Origin: Candidatus Saccharimonadota bacterium | GTDB lineage: Bacteria; Patescibacteriota; Saccharimonadia; Saccharimonadales; Saccharimonadaceae | Assembly (NCBI GenBank): GCA_009783235.1 | Contig: WRHN01000002.1 | Span: 1 to 64,000, forward strand | Direction: 5' to 3' | DNA length: 64,000 nt | Part shown: positions 25,412 to 32,760 of the stretch, piece by piece | Numbering within the stretch: the first letter of the stretch is position 1 | How the letters are laid out: each line of letters opens with the position of its first letter | Made by a program: the position numbers and the translations under genes | Notes under the pieces: model-generated | Seen by the model: only the letters and a program-made list of their open reading frames with translations | Told to the model about the DNA's origin: nothing | Database searches by the model: none

Positions 25412-26326
25412 TTATGCGCCAATTTTATCTTTTTTGGCGCCGCGTTTGGCGTTGCGTTCGATATATTCAATAATTGGCGTAGCCACGTCGCGGCCAGTAA
25501 TTTTTTCAATGCCAAAGCCCGGGCTGGCGTTTACCTCTAGCACCAACGGGCCCCTAGCCGAGCGCATAATGTCCACACCGGCCACCGACAAACCCATGGC
25601 CCTAGCGGCTTTGACTGCTATACGGCGCTCTTCTTGGGTCAATTTAATGCGCGTGCCCGAACCATTCTGATGTAAATTTGAACGAAAATCGTCGTCCAAA
25701 CTTTGACGCTGCATGCTCGCCACCACGCGCCCGCCCACTACGAACACACGAATATCCGTGCCAGCCGATTCTTTGATAAATTCTTGCACCAAAACGTTCG
25801 TGCCTTCTTCGTTGCGCAAATAAAACGCCTGCAGCACTGATTTGGCGGCTTTTTTGGTCTCCGCTAAAACTACTCCATTTCCGTGCGTGCCAGAAGCCAG
25901 TTTAATAATCACCGGGATACCACCGACTTCGTCCAGAATGCCGTCAATGTCAATAGAATTGCGCGAAAAAACGGTTTTTGGTATGTCAACTGAGCGAGCC
26001 AAGATTTGCGTGGCACGCAATTTATCACGCGAACGCTGAATGGCCAACGCCGACGCCGTCGAAAAAATGCCTTCGCGCTCTAGCTGGCGAACAATCGCTG
26101 TGCCATATTTAGTCATAGAGTTGGCAATGCGCGGAATAATCGCCTGGTAACTTTTAAGGTCAATGTCTTTACCTTTATAAATCACCTTAGGATCTTTTCT
26201 ATCAATTGACACAAAACAGTTTTTATATTTAATAATATCCACGCTGTGTCCGCGCGCTTCCGCCACTTGCTTTAGACGTATGGTCGAATAGTTGACGTTA
26301 CCATTTGACAAAATAGCTATCTTCAT
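25412..26326 (-). CDS. rimK: RimK-type ATP-grasp amino-acid ligase
   Basis: A 304-aa ATP-grasp enzyme of the RimK/LysX group. RimK adds glutamates to the C-terminus of ribosomal protein S6. Seen: N-terminal MKIAILSNGNVNYST, the ATP-grasp core GGIPVIIKLASGTHGNGV, LVQEFIKESAGTDIRVFVVGGRVVASM and the metal/ATP segment LVLEVNASPGFGIEKITG. Ribosomal protein S6, encoded 3.4 kb away in this window, ends in Glu-Glu, which fits it as acceptor. It overlaps the upstream DTG-protease-like gene by 29 nt, so the two proteins are likely partners. Confidence 0.9.
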   Translation of the reverse strand: MKIAILSNGNVNYSTIRLKQVAEARGHSVDIIKYKNCFVSIDRKDPKVIYKGKDIDLKSYQAIIPRIANSMTKYGTAIVRQLEREGIFSTASALAIQRSRDKLRATQILARSVDIPKTVFSRNSIDIDGILDEVGGIPVIIKLASGTHGNGVVLAETKKAAKSVLQAFYLRNEEGTNVLVQEFIKESAGTDIRVFVVGGRVVASMQRQSLDDDFRSNLHQNGSGTRIKLTQEERRIAVKAARAMGLSVAGVDIMRSARGPLVLEVNASPGFGIEKITGRDVATPIIEYIERNAKRGAKKDKIGA

Positions 26327-26759
26327 CTTTTGCTCCTTTCATTTTCCACTCCCCATCAAATTCACTGTGCAAGTTGGTATCTATTATAAAATGATTATTT
26401 TTAAGAAAACGACGGCCAATCAAAACTCGTCGCTTCATCTCTGATCGATCGGACAAGGCCAGCAAAATTTCATATATTTCGCCAGCTATTTCAATACGAA
26501 ACGGCACAATATAGCGCCTGGATGACTCGCCGTTCGCCACCCGCGCTGGCGTAACTTTATAAACTGTCGCCTCGTAGTGGTACTTTTTCTTGCCAAATAA
26601 ATTAAATTTCAGAATATGCTTACTTTTATCTACCGTGATATCCGAGACGTGAATAGCCCCAGTAAAAGCCCCAGTGTCAATCTTAGCAATACGCGAGACG
26701 CCCTGAAAATCCGGGAAACTAACCCGTTCAAAACAACCTATCACATTTGGCTTCTTCAT
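26298..26759 (-). CDS. RimK-associated aspartic-protease-like protein (RimB/DUF type)
   Basis: A 153-aa protein of the family often encoded beside RimK ligases and annotated as an ATP-dependent zinc protease. The fold is retropepsin-like: the DTG motif is in RIAKIDTGAFTGAIH (D28), and the partner strand is VLIGRRFLKNNHFIIDT. It may trim the residues added by RimK, which is inference from family context. It is translated together with the ligase (29-nt overlap). The -10 box ends 8 nt before the ATG. An AGGAAG also lies there, but only 2 nt from the ATG. Confidence 0.85.
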   Translation of the reverse strand: MKKPNVIGCFERVSFPDFQGVSRIAKIDTGAFTGAIHVSDITVDKSKHILKFNLFGKKKYHYEATVYKVTPARVANGESSRRYIVPFRIEIAGEIYEILLALSDRSEMKRRVLIGRRFLKNNHFIIDTNLHSEFDGEWKMKGAKDEDSYFVKW

Positions 26760-26767
26760 ATCTTCCT

Positions 26768-26773
26768 ATTATA
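26768..26773 (-). promoter_or_regulatory. Extended -10 box of the protease/ligase pair (leaderless)
   Basis: Minus-strand TGGTATAAT ends 8 nt before the ATG at 26759. Confidence 0.6.
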
Positions 26774-26800
26774 CCATATTAACCATAAAAACACAATGTT

Positions 26801-28018
26801 TTACGCTTGTTTCAACTTATTTTTCACATAGTCCACGTGGTCAGAGTTCGTGGGGTCAAATTTACCGAGTTCAACAAATTTCATGATTTCTTTGATACTT
26901 TTACCGCCGTCCAACTCCGCTCGAATATATTTCAGCATATCTATAAAACCGTTAAAGTACACCACGTCCTTGGTGAACACGCCCGATATTGCGTCATTGC
27001 CAGGGGTGCCTCGAAAAATGCGGTTGACGTGCGCATAGGCGATATTCTCAATTTCGTCCTGAGATTTATCAGGATAGCGTCGTCGCAAACGCTCAATCAC
27101 CGCCAATACCAGCTTCGAACGCTTGATGCGAATGTGGTTACCGCTAGTAACCCTTAGCTGACCCAGCGCCGCCGATATGTCCACATATCTATCCACCAGT
27201 TTATCTGGTATTTTATCGGCAATAGCAAATTCGTTGATGGTAGCAAACCCTTCTTCCGCCGGCACATGATCAGGCAAGCCAGAGCTCAAAAGCGAGTCCA
27301 ACTTCGCGCCATTAATGGCCGTACGAGCGTGGCGCAGAACTTCGTGCGCGAACAGACCCTTCACAGTAATTAGTTTGTCGCTGGAACGATGCAAGCCCAC
27401 GCAGATGGTCTTGCTAGATCTACTGACGCTCAATTTATCCGAATCAACCTGTAGAACTTGCCAATCCCCCCAATCTTTTTGATTTTGACTCTTCAGATAA
27501 TTTAAACCCTTTTCGAATAATTCCGCAATCTCGGATGGCCCAACCCACCGCTGATTATCATCGCCGAACAAATCAAACAGGCCGGGATATTCGCCGTGCA
27601 GATAACTCTTGACCAAAGTGCGAATATCGTCATATTTTCCGTAAAATTCAACTAGTCCTTCATTCAGTATTTTCCCAGCAACCTCAGGGTCTGGCTCACC
27701 GTACATTTTGATGCTAATTTTAGTAAATTCATCAGCTGCGAATTGCCGATTATCCACCGGAATCGAGTCGTCGTTGGCGTGCTTGGCCAAAAGTTCCAAG
27801 TGTTTCACTTTGCTGCGCACGTCCTGACGTTTCAAGCGAATCAATTCATCATTGATTTCTTGATGTTCCGCCTCAAAACCACCCTCGTCTTTGTCAAAGT
27901 TTTCGGTTTTTAGTTGTGGATACTCCAAAGTTTCGGCCTTGCTACTGGCCGTCGTTGGTTTTAGCTCTTTCAGAATTTCGCCGTAAGCATCCACCTCTGC
28001 ATCTACGTCGGGCTGCAT
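26801..28018 (-). CDS. MATCAP/QEGLA-type (DUF1704-like) metallopeptidase
   Basis: A 405-aa protein. The core has HEVLRH (225-230, an HExxxH zinc motif) in FAHEVLRHARTAINGAK, and the third ligand in PAEEGFATINEF (EEG at 255-257). This arrangement matches the family called flavohemoglobin-expression-modulating QEGLA-motif proteins in bacteria and MATCAP tubulin carboxypeptidases in eukaryotes. A charged N-terminal region of about 150 residues has no clear family. A carboxypeptidase acting on a protein C-terminus would fit the adjacent RimK ligase, but the substrate is unknown. No signal peptide is seen. Confidence 0.75.
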   Translation of the reverse strand: MQPDVDAEVDAYGEILKELKPTTASSKAETLEYPQLKTENFDKDEGGFEAEHQEINDELIRLKRQDVRSKVKHLELLAKHANDDSIPVDNRQFAADEFTKISIKMYGEPDPEVAGKILNEGLVEFYGKYDDIRTLVKSYLHGEYPGLFDLFGDDNQRWVGPSEIAELFEKGLNYLKSQNQKDWGDWQVLQVDSDKLSVSRSSKTICVGLHRSSDKLITVKGLFAHEVLRHARTAINGAKLDSLLSSGLPDHVPAEEGFATINEFAIADKIPDKLVDRYVDISAALGQLRVTSGNHIRIKRSKLVLAVIERLRRRYPDKSQDEIENIAYAHVNRIFRGTPGNDAISGVFTKDVVYFNGFIDMLKYIRAELDGGKSIKEIMKFVELGKFDPTNSDHVDYVKNKLKQA

Positions 28019-28024
28019 GGTTCA

Positions 28025-28030
28025 ATTTTG
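28025..28030 (-). promoter_or_regulatory. Possible -10 box of the metallopeptidase gene (leaderless)
   Basis: Minus-strand TGGCAAAAT ends 6 nt before the ATG at 28018. A second candidate, TAAAAT at 28035-28040, would leave a 16-nt leader after the box. Confidence 0.4.
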
Positions 28031-28064
28031 CCACATTTTAACCATAAAAACAAGCTGCTTATGA

Positions 28065-28970
28065 TTAGTTAAAATCAAAAAGTCCGCGGCGCTTTTTGCC
28101 CTCAAACTCTTGCAGCAGTTCTTTTTGCTTTTTAGTCAGGTTGCGCGGAGTTTCTACTTGAATAGTAACAATTTGCGGGCCACGACCATCAGAGCGAATG
28201 AGCGGTACACCATGCCCAGACAGCTTAAAATCCGTACCCGACTGAGTACCAGCCGGCACCTTCATCACCACAGGGCCGTCTACAGTAGCGACCTCTAGCT
28301 CGCACCCGAGAGCCGCGTCAACCATAGAAATAGTTTCTTGCGACAGGATAAGGCTGCCCTCGCGCGTGAATTTCTTGTGCGGACGCACACTAATCGCCAC
28401 GTATAAATCTCCCGGTGCGCCGCCATCGCCTCTGGGCTCGCCGCCCTTACCAGCCAGACGAATCTGCATGCCATCATCAATACCCGCCGGAATTTTTATC
28501 TTGACGTGATCGCCAGTACGGACGCCAACCGTTTTTTCGGTGCCAAAAATTGCCTCTTCAAAATCAATAGTTACACTAGTCTGGTAATCGGCGCCGCGCG
28601 CGCGCTGACGCGAAAATCCACCGCCCGTGAACATATCAAAAATGTCTTCAATACCACCAAAACCGCCACCATTAAAACCACCGAAATCAAAATTAATATT
28701 CTGGCCGTTAAAGTTAAAGCCCTCAAATGGATTACCGCCAGATGCCGCGCCCCCTGCGACGCCAGCATGCCCAAATTGATCATAGCGCTGTTTTTTAGCT
28801 GGATCCTTTAAAACTTCATACGCCTCGCTCACCTCTTTAAATTTGGTTTCGTCACCGCCTTTGTCGGGGTGGTGCTTAACCGCCGCCTTGCGATAAGCTT
28901 TCTTAATTTCATCAACCGAAGCACTCTTAGCAAGACCTAAAACTTCGTAGTAATCTCTTTTTTCGCTCAT
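28065..28970 (-). CDS. dnaJ: DnaJ-type co-chaperone lacking the zinc centre
   Basis: A 301-aa Hsp40. The J domain (1-70) has the HPD motif ([10 protein letters not shown]). A Gly/Phe-rich linker (about 75-120) follows, and then the two C-terminal substrate-binding domains. The four CxxCxGxG zinc repeats of classical DnaJ are absent, so this is a type II (CbpA-like) form. It should stimulate DnaK ATPase during protein folding. A CIRCE operator overlaps its promoter, so it is predicted to be heat-induced by HrcA. dnaK, grpE and hrcA are not in this window. Confidence 0.93.
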   Translation of the reverse strand: MSEKRDYYEVLGLAKSASVDEIKKAYRKAAVKHHPDKGGDETKFKEVSEAYEVLKDPAKKQRYDQFGHAGVAGGAASGGNPFEGFNFNGQNINFDFGGFNGGGFGGIEDIFDMFTGGGFSRQRARGADYQTSVTIDFEEAIFGTEKTVGVRTGDHVKIKIPAGIDDGMQIRLAGKGGEPRGDGGAPGDLYVAISVRPHKKFTREGSLILSQETISMVDAALGCELEVATVDGPVVMKVPAGTQSGTDFKLSGHGVPLIRSDGRGPQIVTIQVETPRNLTKKQKELLQEFEGKKRRGLFDFN

Positions 28971-28980
28971 AACTTAGACA

Positions 28981-29009
28981 AGTCTAACACAAATAATTAG
29001 CACTTGCAA
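28981..29009 (-). promoter_or_regulatory. Promoter of dnaJ
   Basis: Minus-strand TTGCAA (29004-29009), 17 nt, TAGACT (28981-28986). The -10 box lies 10 nt before the ATG at 28970. The -35 box lies inside the CIRCE element. Confidence 0.55.
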
Positions 29010-29023
29010 GTCTCGAGTGCTAA
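28997..29023. promoter_or_regulatory. CIRCE operator (HrcA binding site)
   Basis: TTAGCACTT, 9 nt, GAGTGCTAA: 17 of 18 positions match the consensus TTAGCACTC-N9-GAGTGCTAA. It covers the dnaJ -35 region, so HrcA binding should block dnaJ transcription at normal temperature. Confidence 0.93.
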
Positions 29024-29040
29024 TTGCTGTTCTAGCTATT

Positions 29041-29069
29041 GAAATAGCGCCCTCAGTAGACGCTATTTC
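29041..29069 (-). terminator. Hairpin after the ribosomal protein S18 gene, possible terminator
   Basis: GAAATAGCG / CGCTATTTC form a perfect 9-bp stem with an 11-nt loop, 18 nt past the rpsR stop. The T-run on the minus strand is short, so termination may be partial. A smaller alternative stem GCTATT/AATAGC overlaps it. Confidence 0.5.
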
Positions 29070-29086
29070 GCCACAACCTATGCCCC

Positions 29087-29290
29087 CTAGTCGTTCGACA
29101 CGAACGGCAGCAGACCCAAATGTCTAGCGCGCTTAATTTCGCGAGCTAGCTCGCTCTGCATTTTAGCGTTCAGCCCAGTCGCTGTGCGCGGCATAATCTG
29201 AGCGTAACTATCCATGTATTTTCTCAAAGTTTCAACGTCTTTATAGTCAAAAAACTTCGGTAACTGTTTTTTTACAAATTTCTTTGCCAT
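29087..29290 (-). CDS. rpsR: 30S ribosomal protein S18
   Basis: A 67-aa bS18, which binds 16S rRNA as a heterodimer with S6. Family features are [30 protein letters not shown] and [11 protein letters not shown]. It is slightly shorter than usual (about 75 aa), with a clipped N-terminus. It is the last gene of the rpsF-ssb-rpsR operon, 12 nt after ssb. Confidence 0.96.
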   Translation of the reverse strand: MAKKFVKKQLPKFFDYKDVETLRKYMDSYAQIMPRTATGLNAKMQSELAREIKRARHLGLLPFVSND

Positions 29291-29302
29291 ATTCTCCTCT
29301 TC

Positions 29303-29725
29303 CTAAAACGGGATATCATCCAAATTAATCGGCTCGTCGCTAATTTCTTCGGTGCTAGATTTACCAGAGCCCGAACCACTACCAGCACCGCTCTTGCCAT
29401 CGTTGACAAAACTAAAGCTGTCCACCGCCACGCGAATAGCCGAACGATTTTTGCCGGTATCTTTATCCTCCCAAGTGTCTTGACGCAAACGACCTTCTAC
29501 CAAAATTTGCCGTCCCTTGGTGAAGTACTTCGCAATGGTTTCACCTCTTTGACCCCAAGCTTCGCACTCAATGAAACTGGTGCGCTCTTGTTTCTCGCCA
29601 GATTTATCCACCCAGCTTTCATTGACAGCTACCGAAAAATTCGTCACGCTCGCGCCACCAGATGTCGAACGCGTCTCCGGATCTCTTGTTAAATTTCCTA
29701 GTAATATTACCTTATTAAATGCCAT
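29303..29725 (-). CDS. ssb: Single-stranded DNA-binding protein
   Basis: A 140-aa SSB. The OB-fold domain (1-105) begins MAFNKVILLGNLTRDPETRSTSGG and includes FIECEAWGQRGETIAKYFTKG. A Gly/Ser linker leads to the acidic C-terminal tail, which ends DEPINLDDIPF, the usual docking peptide for replication and repair partners. It sits between the S6 and S18 genes, the common bacterial order. Confidence 0.97.
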   Translation of the reverse strand: MAFNKVILLGNLTRDPETRSTSGGASVTNFSVAVNESWVDKSGEKQERTSFIECEAWGQRGETIAKYFTKGRQILVEGRLRQDTWEDKDTGKNRSAIRVAVDSFSFVNDGKSGAGSGSGSGKSSTEEISDEPINLDDIPF

Positions 29726-29739
29726 CTCTAGCTCCTTTC

Positions 29740-30075
29740 TTATTCCTCGGTTTTTTCAACCTTAGCTGCTTCTTCAATTAACGCCTTTTTCTTGGCATCA
29801 ACCTTAACGACAAGATGTCTGATTACATCTTCCGTGATGTTCAATGTGGCATCAATTTTACCTACAGCCTCGGCTGGCAAATCCAACGTCAACAGATAAA
29901 AAATCGCGTGCGTTTCGTCTTTAATTTTGTACTCTAAGCGCTTTTTGCCCTGTTCTGTTGTTGCGACCACCTTGCCTTTATTGTCGGTAATAACTTTACC
30001 GACCTTATCCAAAACTTTTTTGACGTCCGACTCTAAATCGGAACGTATCAAAATCGTCAGTTCATATTCCTTCAT
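29740..30075 (-). CDS. rpsF: 30S ribosomal protein S6
   Basis: A 111-aa bS6 (MKEYELTILIRSDLESDVKK at the start). The C-terminus extends beyond the folded domain in an Ala/Lys/Glu-rich tail that ends in Thr-Glu-Glu. A Glu-Glu end is the known acceptor for RimK glutamylation in other bacteria, and a RimK-type ligase is encoded at 25412-26326. AAGGAGAG precedes the ATG. It heads the operon. Confidence 0.96.
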   Translation of the reverse strand: MKEYELTILIRSDLESDVKKVLDKVGKVITDNKGKVVATTEQGKKRLEYKIKDETHAIFYLLTLDLPAEAVGKIDATLNITEDVIRHLVVKVDAKKKALIEEAAKVEKTEE

Positions 30076-30099
30076 TTGCTCTCCTTCCCTGGATTTTGA

Positions 30100-30125
30100 G
30101 AGCGCGTTTTTGTTGATACGCGCCC
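30100..30125 (-). promoter_or_regulatory. Hairpin in the rpsF leader
   Basis: Plus-strand GAGCGCGT (30100-30107) and ACGCGCCC (30118-30125) give an 8-bp stem with one G-U pair in the rpsF 5' leader, shortly before the Shine-Dalgarno site. It could take part in S6/S18 autoregulation, but I do not see the described S6:S18 recognition motif. Confidence 0.4.
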
Positions 30126-30146
30126 GAAAGTTGATATTACTCTTTT

Positions 30147-30152
30147 ATCCTA
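30147..30152 (-). promoter_or_regulatory. Probable -10 box of the rpsF operon
   Basis: Minus-strand TGGTAGGAT, an extended -10. The -35 region is only a T-run. Predicted leader of about 65 nt. Confidence 0.45.
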
Positions 30153-30193
30153 CCATAAAACACGCTCGAAAAAAAGAGGCACCGCTTAATAAT

Positions 30194-30373
30194 CTACTTC
30201 GGCGCCGCAAAACCGATGGCAGCTACCACCAAACTGCTAACCGCAGTAACCGCTATCAACAACTCCGCGTTGAGCGATTGTTGCAAGCCAATAATCACCG
30301 CCACGCCCAGCCACATAATCGCGATGGTTGCGGCAGTATAAGGATATTTGACATGCAAAACCAAGTTCTTCAT
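30194..30373 (-). CDS. Unknown small membrane protein, 59 aa
   Basis: Two hydrophobic helices (about 13-31 and 36-56) with a short turn (GLQQSLNAE). The ATG at 30373 is preferred over 30388, because CAGGAG lies 4 nt upstream. It starts just after the kinase gene on the same strand (12 nt after its stop) and may be co-transcribed with it. No family is recognised. Confidence 0.6.
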   Translation of the reverse strand: MKNLVLHVKYPYTAATIAIMWLGVAVIIGLQQSLNAELLIAVTAVSSLVVAAIGFAAPK

Positions 30374-30384
30374 AAAACTCCTGT

Positions 30385-31846
30385 TCATATTAACATTCTA
30401 CCACTTACGCGCTCAAAGATAAACTGATCACTCTCAGCTAGAGATGAAAAGGTTTCTAGCAATAATTCATAGCTCTCGCCGAGACTGAAACGCGATTTTG
30501 TTGGCATATCGTTCTTGACACCATAAGCTTCGGCGTACGAAAGCGCGTAGTTCATAGCCGCCAGCATAGCTGATGCAAATTTATCACGCGTTTCGCGATC
30601 GTCTAAAACCGTAAGTGAACCAAGAAACGATTGCATGGCTTTGAGCAGTTGGAAACCAGACATGTCGAGTCTAACGTTCAGCGCATTACCGCCATCAAGC
30701 ACCTCTGTTAGCAAACGAAAGAAATGTCCATTGTCAGCCAAATCTCGGACGGCCCTGTCGTCTTTCATGTTGTCAAACTTGGACGTTACTGCCTCCGCCA
30801 ACACACTTAAGACTGGTTGGGCAGCATCAAAACTGCAATTGTTCAGAGCAGTAGCAAAATCTGGCGAAAAACACATCAGTGTTGTCTCGATTAATTTATG
30901 TAAGCCCCCCGAACCGTCTAAAATATTACGATAAGCCTTAACCCAGTCCCGAAAAGCCGCCTGGCTAATTGGTTTATTGGCGATAATACCAAAGTCAATA
31001 AAAGCAATCTTATTGTTTGGCAACAACTTAATGTTGCCAGGATGCGGATCGCCAAAAACATAGTTGGCTTGCATGGCCATGCGCAACGCCTCGCCACCAG
31101 CTACCGCCAGCTGCGACCATAAATCAGAGCCCGTCATTCGCTTGGCTATCTCGGTGGCTGGCTGATTTACAGTGGCGGACAAAACATCAGCAAAAGTTGG
31201 GCCGTCAATAAAATCCTGCACTATGACATTTGAACTAGATAGGCTTCTGTAGGCTTTAGGTATAACAACGAGCGGATGACCCTGATAAAACTTATGAAAA
31301 TATTCCATATTAGCAATTTCACGACTATAATCTGTCTCCAGGACACAAGTCTTGCAAAACTCATCAATAACATCTTGATAGTTCACAATAGGGCTAACTA
31401 TAAACTTAGTGAACAAACCCGCCAAACGACGCAGATAGCGCAAATCTTGGTCAAGGTGGTTGCTAATACTAGGGCGCAAAATTTTTATAGCGACCGTTTC
31501 ACCAGTTTTCAACCGGCCTTTATAAGCTTGCGCAAATGAACCCGTTGCAAAAGGCTCCGTGCCATAATGCGAAAACGCCGAAACGTCTATGTGCTGGCTA
31601 ACGTCAATAGTCTCGGTTGGAATTTGGTTGAAGACAGTCATTTCGGCAGGCCCAGCCCACCCCTCAAGAAATTTATTATTCACCGCTAAAATCTGCAAAC
31701 ACTTAAAATAAACGCCGCCCATGTTTTTCATTTCATAAAACAGCGTTCGCTTGTATTCGGTCTGTTTGTTGGGTGAATTTGACAATTGAATTTTAGCAAG
31801 TTTTTTTAGCCAGTCTGGCAAACTGCACGGTGCGACCGGACATCAT
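30385..31846 (-). CDS. ABC1/UbiB-family atypical kinase, frame broken near the N-terminus
   Basis: About 490 aa of the ABC1/ADCK/UbiB kinase-like family (atypical ATPases linked to lipid or quinone biology). Seen: a KxGQ-like segment that reads FKCLQ, the ATP-binding lysine in VAIKILRP, the catalytic-loop equivalent FGDPHPGNIKL and IDFG. The uninterrupted frame begins only at a TTG at 31821 with no binding site. A good start, GAGG-AAAAA-ATG at 31846, opens in another frame, reads MMSGRTVQFARLAKK and runs into a stop. Removing one A from the A7 run (31801-31807) would join it to LAKIQLSNS in the kinase frame. This could be a sequencing error, a real mutation or slippage. Confidence 0.82.
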
Positions 31847-31998
31847 TTTTTCCTCACGAAACCAATAATGAACAACGCCACGGTCATAAAAATGGCTAGC
31901 AGCGGCAAGAGTACTCCTTCATATTGCAGAAAATATACCACCAATATTATGGCTATCCAGACCGCCAAAACGCTCAGCGACACAAAAGCGTATTTCAT
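31843..31998 (-). CDS. Unknown small membrane protein, 51 aa
   Basis: Starts MKYAFVSLSVLAVWIA and ends IIGFVRKK. Two membrane helices are separated by QYEGVLLP, with a basic end. Its TGA overlaps the ATG of the kinase gene (ATGA), so translation is coupled. A TGTTATAAT box ends 6 nt before its ATG, making it the leaderless first gene of the kinase operon. No family is recognised, but the coupling suggests a partner of the kinase in the membrane. Confidence 0.72.
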   Translation of the reverse strand: MKYAFVSLSVLAVWIAIILVVYFLQYEGVLLPLLAIFMTVALFIIGFVRKK

Positions 31999-32004
31999 GT
32001 TTTT

Positions 32005-32010
32005 ATTATA
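32005..32010 (-). promoter_or_regulatory. Extended -10 box of the 51-aa/kinase operon (leaderless)
   Basis: Minus-strand TGTTATAAT ends 6 nt before the ATG at 31998. Confidence 0.6.
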
Positions 32011-32032
32011 ACATAAATCTGCTGTCGGTAAA

Positions 32033-32108
32033 TGGTCTGGGTGATCAGACTTGAACTGACGACCTCGGCGTCCCGAACGCCGCGCGCTACCAACTGCGCC
32101 ACACCCAG
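32033..32108 (-). tRNA. tRNA-Pro (anticodon CGG)
   Basis: 76 nt with an encoded CCA. Acceptor CTGGGTG/CACCCAG, D arm GCGC-AGTTGGTA-GCGC, anticodon stem CGGCG/CGCCG with loop TTCGGGA, and T arm with loop TTCAAGT all fold. The CGG anticodon reads CCG codons. A TGTTAAAAT box (32117-32122) sits 8 nt upstream of the mature 5' end. Confidence 0.95.
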
Positions 32109-32215
32109 ATAATTTAATTTTAACACGTTCTGGAGATTTGGAAAGAGAAAAATAGCAGGTTCACGAAAAAGGGGAGCCGCTAGGCAATATTTTATTTTTT
32201 AATTATTTTAAAAGT

Positions 32216-32244
32216 TTGCATTTTATATTATGTTTTGTTATATT
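32216..32244 (+). promoter_or_regulatory. Promoter of the perR-rubrerythrin operon
   Basis: TTGCAT (32216-32221), 17 nt, TATATT (32239-32244) with TGT before it. The leader is about 95 nt. The -10 region touches the inverted repeat at 32243-32271. Confidence 0.65.
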
Positions 32245-32271
32245 AATAATGATAATAGTTATTATTATTAA
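32243..32271. promoter_or_regulatory. Inverted-repeat operator, probable PerR/Fur box
   Basis: TTAATAATGATAA and TTATTATTATTAA are inverted copies (12 of 13 positions pair) around TAG. The AT-rich, ATAAT-containing palindrome resembles Fur/PerR boxes and starts at the -10 element, before a Fur-family gene. Autorepression is the natural reading. Confidence 0.7.
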
Positions 32272-32346
32272 ATAATATAAACGTAAAGGCTGAGTGATTA
32301 AATTACTAAAATTAATTGGCTTATCACCAGCCAGAAAGGCTCGTTC

Positions 32347-32760
32347 ATGCAGAAGCAATCCATTCAGCGCGATGTAGTCAAAAATGATGTTCTACACCGT
32401 TTTGATCACCCCACGGCCGAGATGGTTCATTTCAGCGCCCGCCAAAAATGTCCGCGTATTAGCCTAGCGACTGTCTATCGTCATCTGGAAAATTTAACCA
32501 AGGAAGGCTTAATTCATAAATTTACGGTTCCAGGTGAACCAGACCACTACGACGCAACAGCCAATGAACATATCCATGCGCTCTGCGAAAGTTGCGGTGA
32601 AATTTATGACATCACAGTAAGACTGTCCAAAATTTTAAAGCGACAAGTTGAAAAAGGTGGTAAAATTAAACTAAATGACTATCAGCTATTGGCGAGCGGA
32701 ATATGTCACAAATGTAACAAATCAGAAAGGAAGAATAATGAAAAATCTAAAAGGCACTAA
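32347..32760 (+). CDS. Fur-family transcriptional regulator, PerR-like
   Basis: A 137-aa Fur-superfamily repressor. The winged-helix DNA-binding part includes [22 protein letters not shown]. The metal-binding part includes [27 protein letters not shown] with a CxxC, and a second CxxC near the end (ICHKC), giving the structural four-cysteine zinc site. Its linkage to rubrerythrin and a rubredoxin fusion points to peroxide sensing (PerR) rather than iron supply, but this is not proven. Its 3' end overlaps the rubrerythrin start by 23 nt. Confidence 0.88.
   Translation: MQKQSIQRDVVKNDVLHRFDHPTAEMVHFSARQKCPRISLATVYRHLENLTKEGLIHKFTVPGEPDHYDATANEHIHALCESCGEIYDITVRLSKILKRQVEKGGKIKLNDYQLLASGICHKCNKSERKNNEKSKRH

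Noticed and set aside
32033-32108. tRNA-Pro as an integration site
   Set aside because: No integrase, no direct repeat of the tRNA 3' end was noticed, and the genes on both sides look native.
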